This document shows positions 19,889 to 29,556 of a stretch of 64,000 nt of DNA, in pieces (positions within the stretch are counted from its first letter, which is position 1; every line of letters begins with the position of its first letter). Under the pieces are notes generated by a model. The model was not told the DNA's origin. It was given only the letters and a program-made list of their open reading frames with translations, and did no database searches. Source of the stretch: Akkermansiaceae bacterium. Its GTDB lineage: Bacteria; Verrucomicrobiota; Verrucomicrobiia; Verrucomicrobiales; Akkermansiaceae. Both the position numbers and the translations under genes were made by a program. The DNA lies in assembly GCA_905181965.1 (NCBI GenBank), contig CAJIZY010000011.1:56672-120671 (forward strand), given 5' to 3'.

Positions 19889-21367
19889 TCACACTTTTGT
19901 CTCGAGCCACTTTCCGCGGAATGCGATTGCGATGAATAGGCCCGCTTGGATGAAAAGATCGATGCTCATAAAAGTCCATATTTTGATCAGGGTGAGTTCG
20001 TAGAAGGCGTCATAAACGGTTATCCCGATGATTCGAATGAGGATCAGGCAGGTAAAGGAGCATGTCATAACGATGCGTGTCGCTCCGGCGCCGCGTAGGC
20101 AGGTTTTCAAGACGATAGTGGTAGCGAGCGCGGGTTGAAAAATCCCGCAGATGAAGACGAGCGGTCCGGCGACCGCAATGAGTTGGGTGGCCTGGGTGTC
20201 GGTTTCGGGGAGGATAAGACGCACGATGATTTCTGGTGCTAGAAGGAAGAAAACGCCAATGGTACTCATGAAAGCGAGAGCGAAGAGCCAGGCGGTCCGG
20301 AGAGCTTTTAGAGCCATCTTCGGATTATTAGCTCCGAGATATTGTCCGACCAAGGTGGCTGTGGCAGTGCCGATGGCAAAACCGGGAAGGAAAGAGAGGG
20401 ATTCGACCCGGATAGCGATGAAGTGAGCACCAAGGGCGCCGTCGAAAGCGAGCCCGGTGATAAAGCGGAGGACGTAGGCGTGGATCATCCACATGCCGAG
20501 CATTTCGACGCCCTGAGGCAGTCCAACCCGGCCGATGCGCGCCATCATCTCACGCTGCGGGGTCCAATCTGCTTGTCGGAGGGTCAGGGTGATTTCTTCT
20601 GATTCGGGCTTGTGTTTTCGGCTGAGTATAACGACCACTACAAGGGTGCCGAGAAGCCAGGCGAGGAGACTTCCCCAGGCGAGTCCGGCGATACCCATAC
20701 CGCCGAGAGGAGGATCTAGAAATACGAAAGCGGCACTCAAGATCATATTGCACATATTGATGAAGAGCATGATAAAGAAGGGGGTCCGGGTGTCCCCGAT
20801 GGCGCGCAGGGCATTAGTGCAGGCGTAGAATATTCCGAGGAAAGGGCAGGACCAGGCGAGGATTGAAAGGTAGTTAAAGGCGTATCCTGAGGCAGCGTCC
20901 GAGAGGCCGAAAATCTTGATGATTTGGGGAAGACTAAGTCGGATGATGAGTCCAGAAAGTATTCCCATGAAGAGCCCGGCGAGGATACCTTGGACAAGGC
21001 CTCGACGCGCTTCTTCCGGTTTACGTGCTCCAGCGGCGCGCGAGACAATGGCGAGGACTCCAGTGGCGACAGCTCCTTGCAATATCATCATGAGCCACAT
21101 CGCGTAGCCACCAAGGCCGAGGGCGTCCATAATGGCAACGCGGGTGTTGCCATCGGCCATGCGGGTGGCGAGGATAAGATCCACGGTATTGACCATGAAG
21201 CTTAGGATTTGTTCTAGGAGCGGCCAGATGGCGAGAGTGATCACTTGTTGTCCGAGCGACATTCGACCGAGCCGTCCGGCGAGGGTGCCGTCGACTTCTT
21301 GAATGCTGGAGCGTTGCTCGGCTTCGATGATTTTCCCAGGGCGGGCCATATTGACGCGCAGGGACAT
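19889..21367 (-). CDS. MATE family efflux protein
   Basis: A 492-residue, 12-segment exporter of the MATE superfamily (NorM/DinF-like). The first repeat begins near residue 45 (IWPLLEQILSFMVNTVDLI), the second near residue 265 (GLPQGVEMLGMWMIHAYVLRF), and FLPGFAIGTATATLVGQYLG is a typical helix. It has an approximately 35-residue hydrophilic N-terminus. It is unrelated in position to the other MATE gene and convergent with the propeller lipoprotein. Confidence 0.9.
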   Translation of the reverse strand: MSLRVNMARPGKIIEAEQRSSIQEVDGTLAGRLGRMSLGQQVITLAIWPLLEQILSFMVNTVDLILATRMADGNTRVAIMDALGLGGYAMWLMMILQGAVATGVLAIVSRAAGARKPEEARRGLVQGILAGLFMGILSGLIIRLSLPQIIKIFGLSDAASGYAFNYLSILAWSCPFLGIFYACTNALRAIGDTRTPFFIMLFINMCNMILSAAFVFLDPPLGGMGIAGLAWGSLLAWLLGTLVVVVILSRKHKPESEEITLTLRQADWTPQREMMARIGRVGLPQGVEMLGMWMIHAYVLRFITGLAFDGALGAHFIAIRVESLSFLPGFAIGTATATLVGQYLGANNPKMALKALRTAWLFALAFMSTIGVFFLLAPEIIVRLILPETDTQATQLIAVAGPLVFICGIFQPALATTIVLKTCLRGAGATRIVMTCSFTCLILIRIIGITVYDAFYELTLIKIWTFMSIDLFIQAGLFIAIAFRGKWLETKV

Positions 21368-21594
21368 AGCTGACAGTTGGCTTGGGGGACATTTAATAAA
21401 AAGTAAAACCGCTAGAACCTCTGTTGGGTTTTAGTATTTCTTCCCGGTTTTTTTTGGCGCGGAGCTGAGGAAAATTATGATTCAACCTATCTGAGGCCCC
21501 AACCGGAAAAACTTGTTTTGGAAACAAATGAATTTCAGGACGGTTCATCGTTCGAGAGTTTTTGATGTTTTTTTTGGTTGGGTCAACTTAACTT

Positions 21595-22365
21595 ATGGCG
21601 ATGAACATGCGGGGGGAATTAATCAAAGAAGCGAGTCGGTTGATTCGTGAGGCGCGCAAGCGGTGGAATGCGCATGACAAGAACCAATCGTGTCGTCAGG
21701 CCAGAGATCGTGCTCTCGTAGCTTATGAAAAGTTGAGTAAAGAGGAGCGTAATGAGCTCCCAGAGGTCTTGAAAGTTTGGTTGCGTTATCGTAGCGAAAA
21801 GTATTTTGGGACAGGGAGAAATGGGAATGGGATGAGCTCAAAATCATCAAAAGATAAAAAGAAGGAAGCGGCTCCGAATCATGCCGTGGCGACCCGGAAG
21901 ATCATGAGTGGGGTGGGTCCGCTTTATATCCTGAGTTCTAAGAGAGGGATTTGTGGGCTCTTTTTCGGCCATCGCGTCGAGCCGTCGACTCTGCCAAAAG
22001 ATAATTCGAGGGACCGCTTTTTGAATCAAGCTGAGAAGGAACTCGGTGAGTATTTCGAAGGTGATCGCGAAATTTTTGAGGTAGCGATCGACGCTCGAGG
22101 GAGCCAATTTCAGCGATTGGTTTGGCGTCAGTTGAGTGCCATTCCGTTTGGTGAAACCCGTGGGTATGGAGAAATAGCGGAGAAGGTGGAAAATCCCAAA
22201 GCGGTTCGTGCGGTCGGCACCGCAAATGGAGCAAACCCGGTTTCAATTATTGTTCCATGCCATCGAGTGATCGGGAAAGACGGCTCGTTGACTGGTTTTG
22301 GAGGAGGTTTGGAAATCAAGAAGAAGCTTTTGCAACACGAGGGGGTTTTATTGGAGGCGATCTAA
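21595..22365 (+). CDS. ogt: methylated-DNA--protein-cysteine methyltransferase with N-terminal extension
   Basis: A 256-residue protein. The C-terminal ~155 residues are an O6-alkylguanine-DNA alkyltransferase: FQRLVWRQLSAIPFGETRGYGEIA, then NPVSIIVPCHRVIGKDGSLTGFGGG with the acceptor cysteine in PCHRV. It removes alkyl groups from guanine by transfer to that cysteine. The first ~85 residues are a charged helical segment (LIREARKRWNAHDKNQSCRQ) followed by a Lys/Ser-rich linker, which ordinary Ogt lacks. It is isolated from its neighbours by more than 200 bases on either side. Confidence 0.88.
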   Translation: MAMNMRGELIKEASRLIREARKRWNAHDKNQSCRQARDRALVAYEKLSKEERNELPEVLKVWLRYRSEKYFGTGRNGNGMSSKSSKDKKKEAAPNHAVATRKIMSGVGPLYILSSKRGICGLFFGHRVEPSTLPKDNSRDRFLNQAEKELGEYFEGDREIFEVAIDARGSQFQRLVWRQLSAIPFGETRGYGEIAEKVENPKAVRAVGTANGANPVSIIVPCHRVIGKDGSLTGFGGGLEIKKKLLQHEGVLLEAI

Positions 22366-22671
22366 GAATAAGCGTCCGATATCACTGGATTGAGCGAAGG
22401 CATAAATTTTTCGGTTGGAGGTTTTACGCAAGGGTAAGGTATCGATCATCTCCGATTTGGCTTTTGCGAGGGGTTTTGGGGGATAGTTCTGCGTTCTTAA
22501 ATAAGGAGGAGAAAAGTTCCGCAATTTAAGAAATTTAGGTAGTTTTATCTTAAGTGACTCATGAGGAGTTACTTGTGAGTATTTCACTGTGTATTTTTCT
22601 AGGTTTTTTTCGAGAACCAGGTCCATTTCATAGTTGTCACGAGTTCACAATGTGTTTACATAGTGTTCATC
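22366..22671. other. intergenic stretch
   Basis: About 300 bases between ogt and the pseudopilin gene. Short open frames exist on both strands, but none has a plausible start or protein-like composition. I see no RNA gene or clear promoter. The region is AT-rich towards its right end, as a promoter for the following long gene would be. Confidence 0.4.
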
Positions 22672-25600
22672 ATGAAAGCACACAATGTTCGACATGCGGT
22701 CAAGGGATTCGCCCTTATCGCCACGATATCTGTTCTTCTCCTGCTCACGATGGTGGCTGTCGCATTTCTCTCGCTCTCGGCTCTAACGGTAAAAACAAGC
22801 CGATTTGAGTGGGCACAAGAGGAGGCACGGGCAAATGCCCGCTTGGGGCTGATGATTGCAATTGGTGAGTTGCAGCGGGACTTGGGCCCTGACCAGCGTA
22901 TCGCGGTTAGCGCTTCACTTCTTGATAGCAACCCAGACACTTTGGCAATTGAGGGTGTTAGTAATGAGCAGTGGACGGGTGTAGTCAGTTCACGTTTTGA
23001 CCAAAATCAGAATGGCAGTCCCTTCACGAGGGACATGGATGATGGGGGGTTACAGGATGCGCGGAATGGCACAAATTTCCGAGTAAGGGATCAGGTTACT
23101 AATTATCTCGTTAGCGGTAACGAGGGCGGCCGAGACAAGATGCGAGGCGCCCGCCAGTATCAGGATGCGCTGACCGAGAACTTGCCCCTTGGGAAAGATG
23201 TTGTTGAAATTGTGTCGCGGGGGTCGGTTCGCAATCCTCGAGACTTTGTGCGTGTTCGCAAAGTGGTAACTGAGAAGCCTAGATTGACTCCTGATGGACG
23301 AACCGAAATTCGTCCCAATGGTGGTTATGCGTGGTGGGTTCAGTCCAACAACCAAAAGGCCCACGTCGGACGCCCTGACACCCACAGAAATAGCGCTATT
23401 GACCACAATAATGGGACGGGAATGCAGCGGATGCTCCATCCACAGGATGCTGAGCCTTTCGTAATTGAAGGAATTGCTCAGGGTCAGGAAAATCGTGATA
23501 CACGGGTGCTTACGCCCAAGACCTTCACCATCATTAGCGAGTCAAACCGTATCGGAGTGCTGAATAATTTTCATGCGATGACGAGCTTCTCCAGTAGCGT
23601 GATCTGCAACGTCCGGGATGGTGGGTTGAAAAAGAACCTCTCTGCCTTCCTTCACAATTCAGACAACGGACAAGCACCTGAGATTCGTGATCTGAATGAT
23701 CCTAGCCGCCCTTGCTACATCGGAGTTTCCCCCGATGACTTCTTGATTGGACCTCCGAACGAGCGCCATGCTGCGATCCGCGATGTCGATTTCAATGACA
23801 CCCAGTTGCAGGATATTGCCCCGACTTTCGAGCTTCTGTGGAACTGGGCGAATCTCGCAAATGAATTTAGTTTTGGTTATGCCTCCACTGGAATTCGTGA
23901 GCAGAAAATTTGGCGGGGAGCTCCTTCCCGTAATGGTGGTGCTAACGTTTATGATCAGGAAAATCTCCGCCCGGCGGACCCCCGGAACCTTTCCACGATC
24001 AAAATCACTCCTGTAATCGTTGAGGCTTGTGTTTATTACAATCTCGCAACCTACCCACGAGGGAGTGGATCGGAGCAAGAGCACGCTCTTCGTCTCTGTC
24101 TCTATCCGCGGATTGGACTCTGGAATCCTTATAACGTCGAGATGCGTCTCGATAAGCCGATGCTTCTTCAACTCTTTTTGAATGGTAAGAAAACAGTGGA
24201 ATTTGACGGTAAGGTGAACTTCACCCGTGAGATTTACTACGGGGGACGCCGCAACACCTTTGACGGCCAATACGGTGGACAGGTTTACTTTAAACTTCCT
24301 GCGGTGACCATTCCTCCTGGTGAGACATTCATTTTCTCGATGGGTGGCGCCCCTCGTGAACTCAATATTAACCAGTTCGGAGCCAATATTCTTCAAGCCC
24401 GTGAGGCGCCCTCGTCAGACAGCTATCTTTTCAAGGACTATCTCTTGGCAAATACCTCTCGCGGACAATATGCCCGAGATGAGGATAACAAGCAGTCCGA
24501 GTTAATGCCAACGCCTCCGACTTCATATCGGGAGCGCCCATTGAGCTACAAGGAACATGGTGCAGATAACTATATGTTCATGCTCAAGTATCTGCAGAAT
24601 AATCCCAACCCCACGATTGCAAGTTTCCGAAATGAGCCTGCGCTCGTGTATGCCAGTGTGTCGTTGCAGGCCGGAGGAGGAGATGAGTTTCCGCTCGAGT
24701 GGCCTACTGGAACTGAGGGTGTTGTTCACCAGTTGACCGGTCCCGGTGATCATGTCGATGCCGGAAATCCTCCTCACCCCTTCTCTCGGGATGGATTCCG
24801 GGTTCGATGGCTTGACGAGACTGCCTCAAATAAAGGCGTTAACAATGAGTTGTTTCTCCAAGAAGCTCCGCTTGGGAATTGGAACCTCCGCGCTTCCTAT
24901 ATTTGTCGTAATCCTTATGATAATCTGACCAACCGGGCCCCTTACTTCCACGGAATTTACACCCGCGATAATCCGAGTGACGAACTCAGTTGGGATAACC
25001 TTAATCCTGTTCTGCGCAACGGTTTTCAAACTGGGTTCCCTTTCGGGAAAGCCAACTTCGGGGTTGATACAGTGGTTGCCTTTGAGGTGCCTACTCGGGA
25101 AGTCGGGATTCCCTCTTTGGGTTACCTTCGGCACCTCCAGTTATCCGAGTATGTCTGGCACCCGAGTTACACGATCGGAACCTCGGTCGCTGACCCTAAG
25201 GTACCAACTACGGGAACTATCCCGACTGAAATTCCCGGGAACAACCGAGGGTGGTCTTCGGCTGGACTGGGAACCGGCTACTGGGCGCAGCTCTTTAGTG
25301 ATATCGTATTCTACCTACCGGAAAAAAATCACTTAATCTTCGATATGAGCTATGAGGTGAACCATAATCTTTGGTCTGACTTCTTCCTTACTGGAGGAAC
25401 TCAAAACCAGGTCGCTAATTTTGCTCAAGATCCGGTTCGAAGCCCGCTCAATAATGGCAACCTAAGACTCTGGGATCGTAATGGAGACCCGACCAGTGAT
25501 TTGAATGATATGTTCCGCGCCGCGGGCCGTCTCATGATCGATGGTGGGTTTGATGTCCATTCCACTAACAAGGAGGCTTGGAAGGCTTTGCTCGCGACGA

Positions 25601-26307
25601 CTCGTGATACTGGTTATGGATCACCAAACCGGACTCCGTTCCCCCGCACGCTCTTCCCGCAGGGTCAGGAGAACGACAAGGCTGAGTATTCCACCAAGGT
25701 GTTCACAGGTTTCCGTAGTCTGGGTGATCAAGAGATTGACTCGCTCGCCGAGGCGATCGTCCGTGAGGTTAAGGTGCGCGCTCCGTTCTTCGGGCTTTCC
25801 GATTTTGTGAATCGTCGTCTCACCGAAGATCCGACTGGACGGAACGGTGCGATTGAGGCCGCTCTCGAGCAATCACTCCCCAATCGTGGTCAGAATCAGC
25901 AGTTCCCAATCACGAAGCAGAGCCTTCCCAATCAGGGTGGTTTGGTGGCTGAGGGGAATCCTCGGCAGTCTGATCTCACTCGGAGTGACCAGCTTCTCAA
26001 GCCAGCTTCCACAGGTTATGGAACTCCTGGATACATCACTCAAGGTGACATTCTCCAAGTTATTGGTTCTGGACTCTCTGCTCGCTCAGATACCTTTACG
26101 GTTCGTTCCTATGGCGAGTCCCGTGATATTAATGGCAGAGTCCTTGCAAAAGCATGGTGTGAGGCAGTTGTTCAGCGCACTCCAGAGCCCGTTAGGCCTG
26201 ATCAGGTCACTGGATTAAACCCACGGGTCCCTGAGGATGGCGAGGTGAACTTTGGACGTCGCTTTCAGATTGTTTCCTTCCGCTGGCTCCACGCCGACGA
26301 GGTTTAA
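22672..26307 (+). CDS. Verru_Chthon cassette protein A-like large pseudopilin
   Basis: A 1211-residue protein with a class III/type IV pilin-like N-terminus: a short positive leader, KGFALIATISVLLLLTMVAV and a helix running to about residue 75 (EARANARLGLMIAIGELQRD). The Glu normally at position 5 of the mature pilin is absent. Size, N-terminus and the Asn/Arg-rich body fit the Verru_Chthon cassette protein A family known from Verrucomicrobia, where A usually precedes smaller B, C and D pilin-like proteins. None of these is present here. The frame opens at GTG 22663; ATG 22672 is preferred. A terminator follows. Role unknown, possibly surface or secretion related. Confidence 0.8.
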   Translation: MKAHNVRHAVKGFALIATISVLLLLTMVAVAFLSLSALTVKTSRFEWAQEEARANARLGLMIAIGELQRDLGPDQRIAVSASLLDSNPDTLAIEGVSNEQWTGVVSSRFDQNQNGSPFTRDMDDGGLQDARNGTNFRVRDQVTNYLVSGNEGGRDKMRGARQYQDALTENLPLGKDVVEIVSRGSVRNPRDFVRVRKVVTEKPRLTPDGRTEIRPNGGYAWWVQSNNQKAHVGRPDTHRNSAIDHNNGTGMQRMLHPQDAEPFVIEGIAQGQENRDTRVLTPKTFTIISESNRIGVLNNFHAMTSFSSSVICNVRDGGLKKNLSAFLHNSDNGQAPEIRDLNDPSRPCYIGVSPDDFLIGPPNERHAAIRDVDFNDTQLQDIAPTFELLWNWANLANEFSFGYASTGIREQKIWRGAPSRNGGANVYDQENLRPADPRNLSTIKITPVIVEACVYYNLATYPRGSGSEQEHALRLCLYPRIGLWNPYNVEMRLDKPMLLQLFLNGKKTVEFDGKVNFTREIYYGGRRNTFDGQYGGQVYFKLPAVTIPPGETFIFSMGGAPRELNINQFGANILQAREAPSSDSYLFKDYLLANTSRGQYARDEDNKQSELMPTPPTSYRERPLSYKEHGADNYMFMLKYLQNNPNPTIASFRNEPALVYASVSLQAGGGDEFPLEWPTGTEGVVHQLTGPGDHVDAGNPPHPFSRDGFRVRWLDETASNKGVNNELFLQEAPLGNWNLRASYICRNPYDNLTNRAPYFHGIYTRDNPSDELSWDNLNPVLRNGFQTGFPFGKANFGVDTVVAFEVPTREVGIPSLGYLRHLQLSEYVWHPSYTIGTSVADPKVPTTGTIPTEIPGNNRGWSSAGLGTGYWAQLFSDIVFYLPEKNHLIFDMSYEVNHNLWSDFFLTGGTQNQVANFAQDPVRSPLNNGNLRLWDRNGDPTSDLNDMFRAAGRLMIDGGFDVHSTNKEAWKALLATTRDTGYGSPNRTPFPRTLFPQGQENDKAEYSTKVFTGFRSLGDQEIDSLAEAIVREVKVRAPFFGLSDFVNRRLTEDPTGRNGAIEAALEQSLPNRGQNQQFPITKQSLPNQGGLVAEGNPRQSDLTRSDQLLKPASTGYGTPGYITQGDILQVIGSGLSARSDTFTVRSYGESRDINGRVLAKAWCEAVVQRTPEPVRPDQVTGLNPRVPEDGEVNFGRRFQIVSFRWLHADEV

Positions 26308-26339
26308 TCTTACCTGCAGGAAGAGCATTTTTTGCCCCC

Positions 26340-26372
26340 AAAAGGCTTCGGTGTCCCGGAGCCTTTTTATTT
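26340..26372 (+). terminator. Rho-independent terminator after the pseudopilin gene
   Basis: A stem of about 12 pairs, AAAAGGCTTCGG against CCGGAGCCTTTT with one G-T pair, with a tiny loop and followed by a T-rich tract. It lies 33 bases after the stop of the 1211-residue gene and separates it from the thioredoxin-fold genes. Confidence 0.75.
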
Positions 26373-26433
26373 TTCCACTCGACGGCTCGCTGTGGTTGGG
26401 TGAATTTGCTGAGAGACATCAATTTAATTTGTT

Positions 26434-27762
26434 ATGAAACCACTTTCCTTTTTTGCATCTGCCTTGGTTGCCATTCCATTCTTGCTTCATGCCAAGGCTC
26501 CCAAGGAACTTTTAAAAGAAGCCCAGGCTAACGCGGCTCAGTCTAAGAAAGATGTTCTTATGATCTTTTCAGGCTCGGCTTGGCACCCTCAAAGCAAGTC
26601 TTTTGAAGAGAAGGTTCTCAAGACCGACCCATTTAAAAAGGCGATGGGTGAGAATTTTGTGCAAGTGCTTTTTGATATTCCCCGGACACGGGACGAAGCT
26701 CACGAACATATTCTCGAGCTCGAGCAGGATTATCATTTCAAGACAATCCCATCAGTAGTCCTCACCGATTTTAAGGGTAGGCCTTATGCTTATTCGAGCG
26801 AGACTCGTGAGAATGCTACCGAGTATTTAAAGTACCTTGGGGAGATGCATCAGGTTCGAGTAAACCGTGACAAGGCATTTGCTGCCGCCCTTAAAGAGAA
26901 GGATCTTAAGCGTGCAGAGCTTTACGTAAAGGCACTGAAGGCTCTCCCTCAGAATTTTATTCGCGATTATTATGCTCCAGAGTTAACGCTTATTGCTGAG
27001 GCCGACAAAGATGGGAAGACTGGCTATGTGGCTGAGATCAAAAAAGCCGAAGCCCTTAAACAGGAGAAAGCGCGATATAACATGATGTTTCGTGATAAGA
27101 AATATGAGGACATTGTTAAAGCATCCAAGAAGGATGGGGAAAACCTTAAAGGGGAGGACGCCCAGCGGATTAAGATGTATGAGGTCCAAGCTCTTTATTC
27201 TTTAAAGAAGTATGACGAAGCCGTCGCTGCGATTGAGGCCATGAAGAAGCTTGCACCTGAGTCAGACCTTGGCAAGCAGGCTGATAAATTCAGCGATCAA
27301 ATCAAGGGGGCAAAAACCCGGGCCGCAAAAATAAAGGAGATGGCCAAAAATCCGAAGCCTCGCAAACCAATTGTCTCTAAGCCGGTGGCTATCGTCACTG
27401 ATATCAATGAGCTAAAAAAAGACGCTAAAACAGCAGAGGAGGATTTGGTAAAAGCGATCGCTCGTGAGAAAGATTTACAGACGGCTAAAGCCGAGGTTGA
27501 TCAGAAAATAAAGACGGCTGAGGCGGCTTTAAACACACTTCGTGATGCCGGAAAGAAAGCTGATACTGCCCTGAAAAGTGCCGTTACGGAGCGTGAGAAA
27601 CTAGCCCGTAAAGCTCAAGCAATGAAGGACGTGGTGGAAAATCACGAGGCGATGGAAAAGCGTAAGCGTGATATTAGCGAGCTGGAGAAGCGTGCTGCTA
27701 CTCTGCAAAAGCAGGCAGATGATCTCCGGAAGCAAGCCGATAAGATCAAGAAAGGAAAATAG
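26434..27762 (+). CDS. secreted cysteine-free thioredoxin-fold protein with C-terminal coiled coil
   Basis: A 442-residue protein with a signal peptide (1-20) and a thioredoxin-like domain at about 25-150. Where thioredoxins have WCxxC, this protein reads SGSAWHPQS (46-54), and there is no cysteine in the whole sequence. The cis-proline region KTIPSVVLTDFKGR is kept. A helical region with TPR-like character follows (150-310), and residues 320-442 form a strongly charged coiled coil. It cannot do disulfide exchange and is more likely a binding or chaperone-like module. The next gene encodes a similar domain and starts 4 bases after the stop. Confidence 0.75.
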   Translation: MKPLSFFASALVAIPFLLHAKAPKELLKEAQANAAQSKKDVLMIFSGSAWHPQSKSFEEKVLKTDPFKKAMGENFVQVLFDIPRTRDEAHEHILELEQDYHFKTIPSVVLTDFKGRPYAYSSETRENATEYLKYLGEMHQVRVNRDKAFAAALKEKDLKRAELYVKALKALPQNFIRDYYAPELTLIAEADKDGKTGYVAEIKKAEALKQEKARYNMMFRDKKYEDIVKASKKDGENLKGEDAQRIKMYEVQALYSLKKYDEAVAAIEAMKKLAPESDLGKQADKFSDQIKGAKTRAAKIKEMAKNPKPRKPIVSKPVAIVTDINELKKDAKTAEEDLVKAIAREKDLQTAKAEVDQKIKTAEAALNTLRDAGKKADTALKSAVTEREKLARKAQAMKDVVENHEAMEKRKRDISELEKRAATLQKQADDLRKQADKIKKGK

Positions 27763-27766
27763 TCCG

Positions 27767-28654
27767 GTGTTTCGATTGGCCCTCATTTTAGTCCTGATTC
27801 TTCCTCTTCAAGGGGCTTGGCTCACTGATCTTAAAGAAGCTAAGAAGCAGGCGTCTGAAGAAAAGAAGGATGTTTTTGTGGTCTTTCTAGCTACTGAAAT
27901 TTCCGGAGCATGCGTTCAATTCAAGAAGCGTGTGCTCTCCCAAGACTTATTTCAACAAGCTATTGTAGACCGTTTCGTGCCTGTTCTTTTCGATGTTCCT
28001 CTCAAACAGACTCCTGGGATGGTGTCTCCGCTTGCTGCCAATCGAGAGGTGGCAGAGAGTTTTGGAGTTGATCGGTATCCGACGGCCGTTTTTTTGAATT
28101 CTAAAGGGATTGTTTATGCTCGGGAAACCGGGGCAGCCATTAATGGACCATTAAAGCACGCTGCTAAAGTCATTCAACGATCCAATGACCAGTTGGCGAG
28201 ATTGAAATCGATCAAAGAAGCTTATCAGCAAAATGGTCTTGCGAGGGTTAAAAGTCTGATCGCTTTGGTCAAGAGCACTCCTCAGGGAGCGGATCCTTCC
28301 CTCAACGCTGACCACCTTGAGGAAATCGCAAAGCTTGATCCCGATGACTCGCTGGGCTTCCGAAAGAATCATCTCGCAGAAATGGGATTTGCGATTCTGG
28401 ATCGAGGCCTCAAAGAGGTGTTCCATAAGGATTCCTATGATGAGGTGATTCAATTGGTGGACGATTATATCACCAGATTTGAACCTAAAGGAGCGCTCCT
28501 ACAAAAAGCTCTTTTTCCTAAGCTTGCTGCTTTAAATCATGGTAAGCAAAAGGCGCAGGCGATTAAAGCTGCGGAGGCAGTGATTGCAGTCGATGCCAAT
28601 TCGGCACATGGCAAACTAGCCTCTCAGATCCTGAAGCGGCTTAAGTCAAAGTAG
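27767..28654 (+). CDS. secreted thioredoxin-fold protein lacking CxxC
   Basis: A 295-residue protein from GTG 27767, preceded by GGA at a suitable distance and giving a signal peptide (FRLALILVLILPLQGAW). The thioredoxin-like region (about 20-140) matches the preceding gene in layout: VFVVFLATEISGACVQFKK in the active-site position with only one cysteine, and VDRYPTAVFLNSKG at the cis-proline. The C-terminal half is helical and repeat-like. It lies 4 bases after the previous stop and is clearly in the same operon; the pair probably arose by duplication. Function unknown. Confidence 0.72.
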   Translation: MFRLALILVLILPLQGAWLTDLKEAKKQASEEKKDVFVVFLATEISGACVQFKKRVLSQDLFQQAIVDRFVPVLFDVPLKQTPGMVSPLAANREVAESFGVDRYPTAVFLNSKGIVYARETGAAINGPLKHAAKVIQRSNDQLARLKSIKEAYQQNGLARVKSLIALVKSTPQGADPSLNADHLEEIAKLDPDDSLGFRKNHLAEMGFAILDRGLKEVFHKDSYDEVIQLVDDYITRFEPKGALLQKALFPKLAALNHGKQKAQAIKAAEAVIAVDANSAHGKLASQILKRLKSK

Positions 28655-28666
28655 CGGGGTGGATCA

Positions 28667-29521
28667 TTAAAGCGCTCGCGCGTAGGAATCACAGCGGTTG
28701 TGCCAACCTGGTCTCCAGCGTGACTCACCGCGTGCTTTCGGAGAATTGGTAATTCTCAGATTAAGCCTTCTTTTGGCTGCTGCGCAAAACTCGCGTGCGG
28801 CGGTTTGTCCTGCCGGGACATCCTTCATCTCCATGAGAACCCACATTAGCCCCCAGCCTTGATTGTTATAGCGCTCGGTGGGGTTTGTTCCATCGCCCTT
28901 AAAGTTGACGTAGTCAACCAAGGCATAAACGCCATTTGCATTTGAGGCCACTTTGTCGTAATTCGCTTTGATACGCGCCCGCTCTTGGGTTGGTGCGGCA
29001 TGCATGATCCTAGGAAGAGCCGCTTGCGATTTGTAAGCTATGAACTCGGTCTGGATCGTCATGTTCGCCGCCAACCATTTGCGAAGACCGGCCAACTGCG
29101 GGCCGTTGAAATCGCGGACGAAGGAGGGCTTGTTAGGCCAAGGGCAATTGCGGTTTCGGCCAACTGTGGGAACCTGCAGACCTCGCTGTATAGCGTAGTT
29201 GACGAACTCCGGCCAAGTCTCGCTCCAACGTCCGTTGAAACCTCTTGGGTACCAGATGAAATGTCCGATTCCGAGTGATGGGAATTCCTCCCCGTCATTC
29301 CAATGAGTTAAGCCGGTGATCTTACCTGCTGATTCATTTTGCCAAATTTTCCGACCAATTGATGATTTTTGAGCCGCGGTGAGCTTCAGTGCTCCGGCGT
29401 TCGGAGCTGCTGTAGGCTCAATTGCGCGAGGTCCGGACGGTCGGGGTTGGCCACCTGGCGGGTCCGCCGAGCATCCAGACATGAGGCAAAGGATAGGCAG
29501 AACGAATCGAGCAACTTGCAT
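28667..29521 (-). CDS. conserved lipoprotein of unknown function
   Basis: A 284-residue protein starting at ATG 29521 with lipobox LCLMSGC. A Pro/Gly-rich linker follows, then a well-ordered domain: IGRKIWQNESAGKITGLTHW, FPSLGIGHFIWYPRG, WPEFVNYAIQRG and QGWGLMWVLMEMK. The pattern of E, W and GIGH residues resembles a conserved uncharacterised family found in several Gram-negative groups; a lysozyme-like cell-wall activity is conceivable but not shown. It is divergent from the DUF3147 gene with 35 bases between them. Confidence 0.7.
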   Translation of the reverse strand: MQVARFVLPILCLMSGCSADPPGGQPRPSGPRAIEPTAAPNAGALKLTAAQKSSIGRKIWQNESAGKITGLTHWNDGEEFPSLGIGHFIWYPRGFNGRWSETWPEFVNYAIQRGLQVPTVGRNRNCPWPNKPSFVRDFNGPQLAGLRKWLAANMTIQTEFIAYKSQAALPRIMHAAPTQERARIKANYDKVASNANGVYALVDYVNFKGDGTNPTERYNNQGWGLMWVLMEMKDVPAGQTAAREFCAAAKRRLNLRITNSPKARGESRWRPGWHNRCDSYARAL

Positions 29522-29556
29522 ATCGTGAAGAATGCGCTCAAAGTCGAGACATCGCA

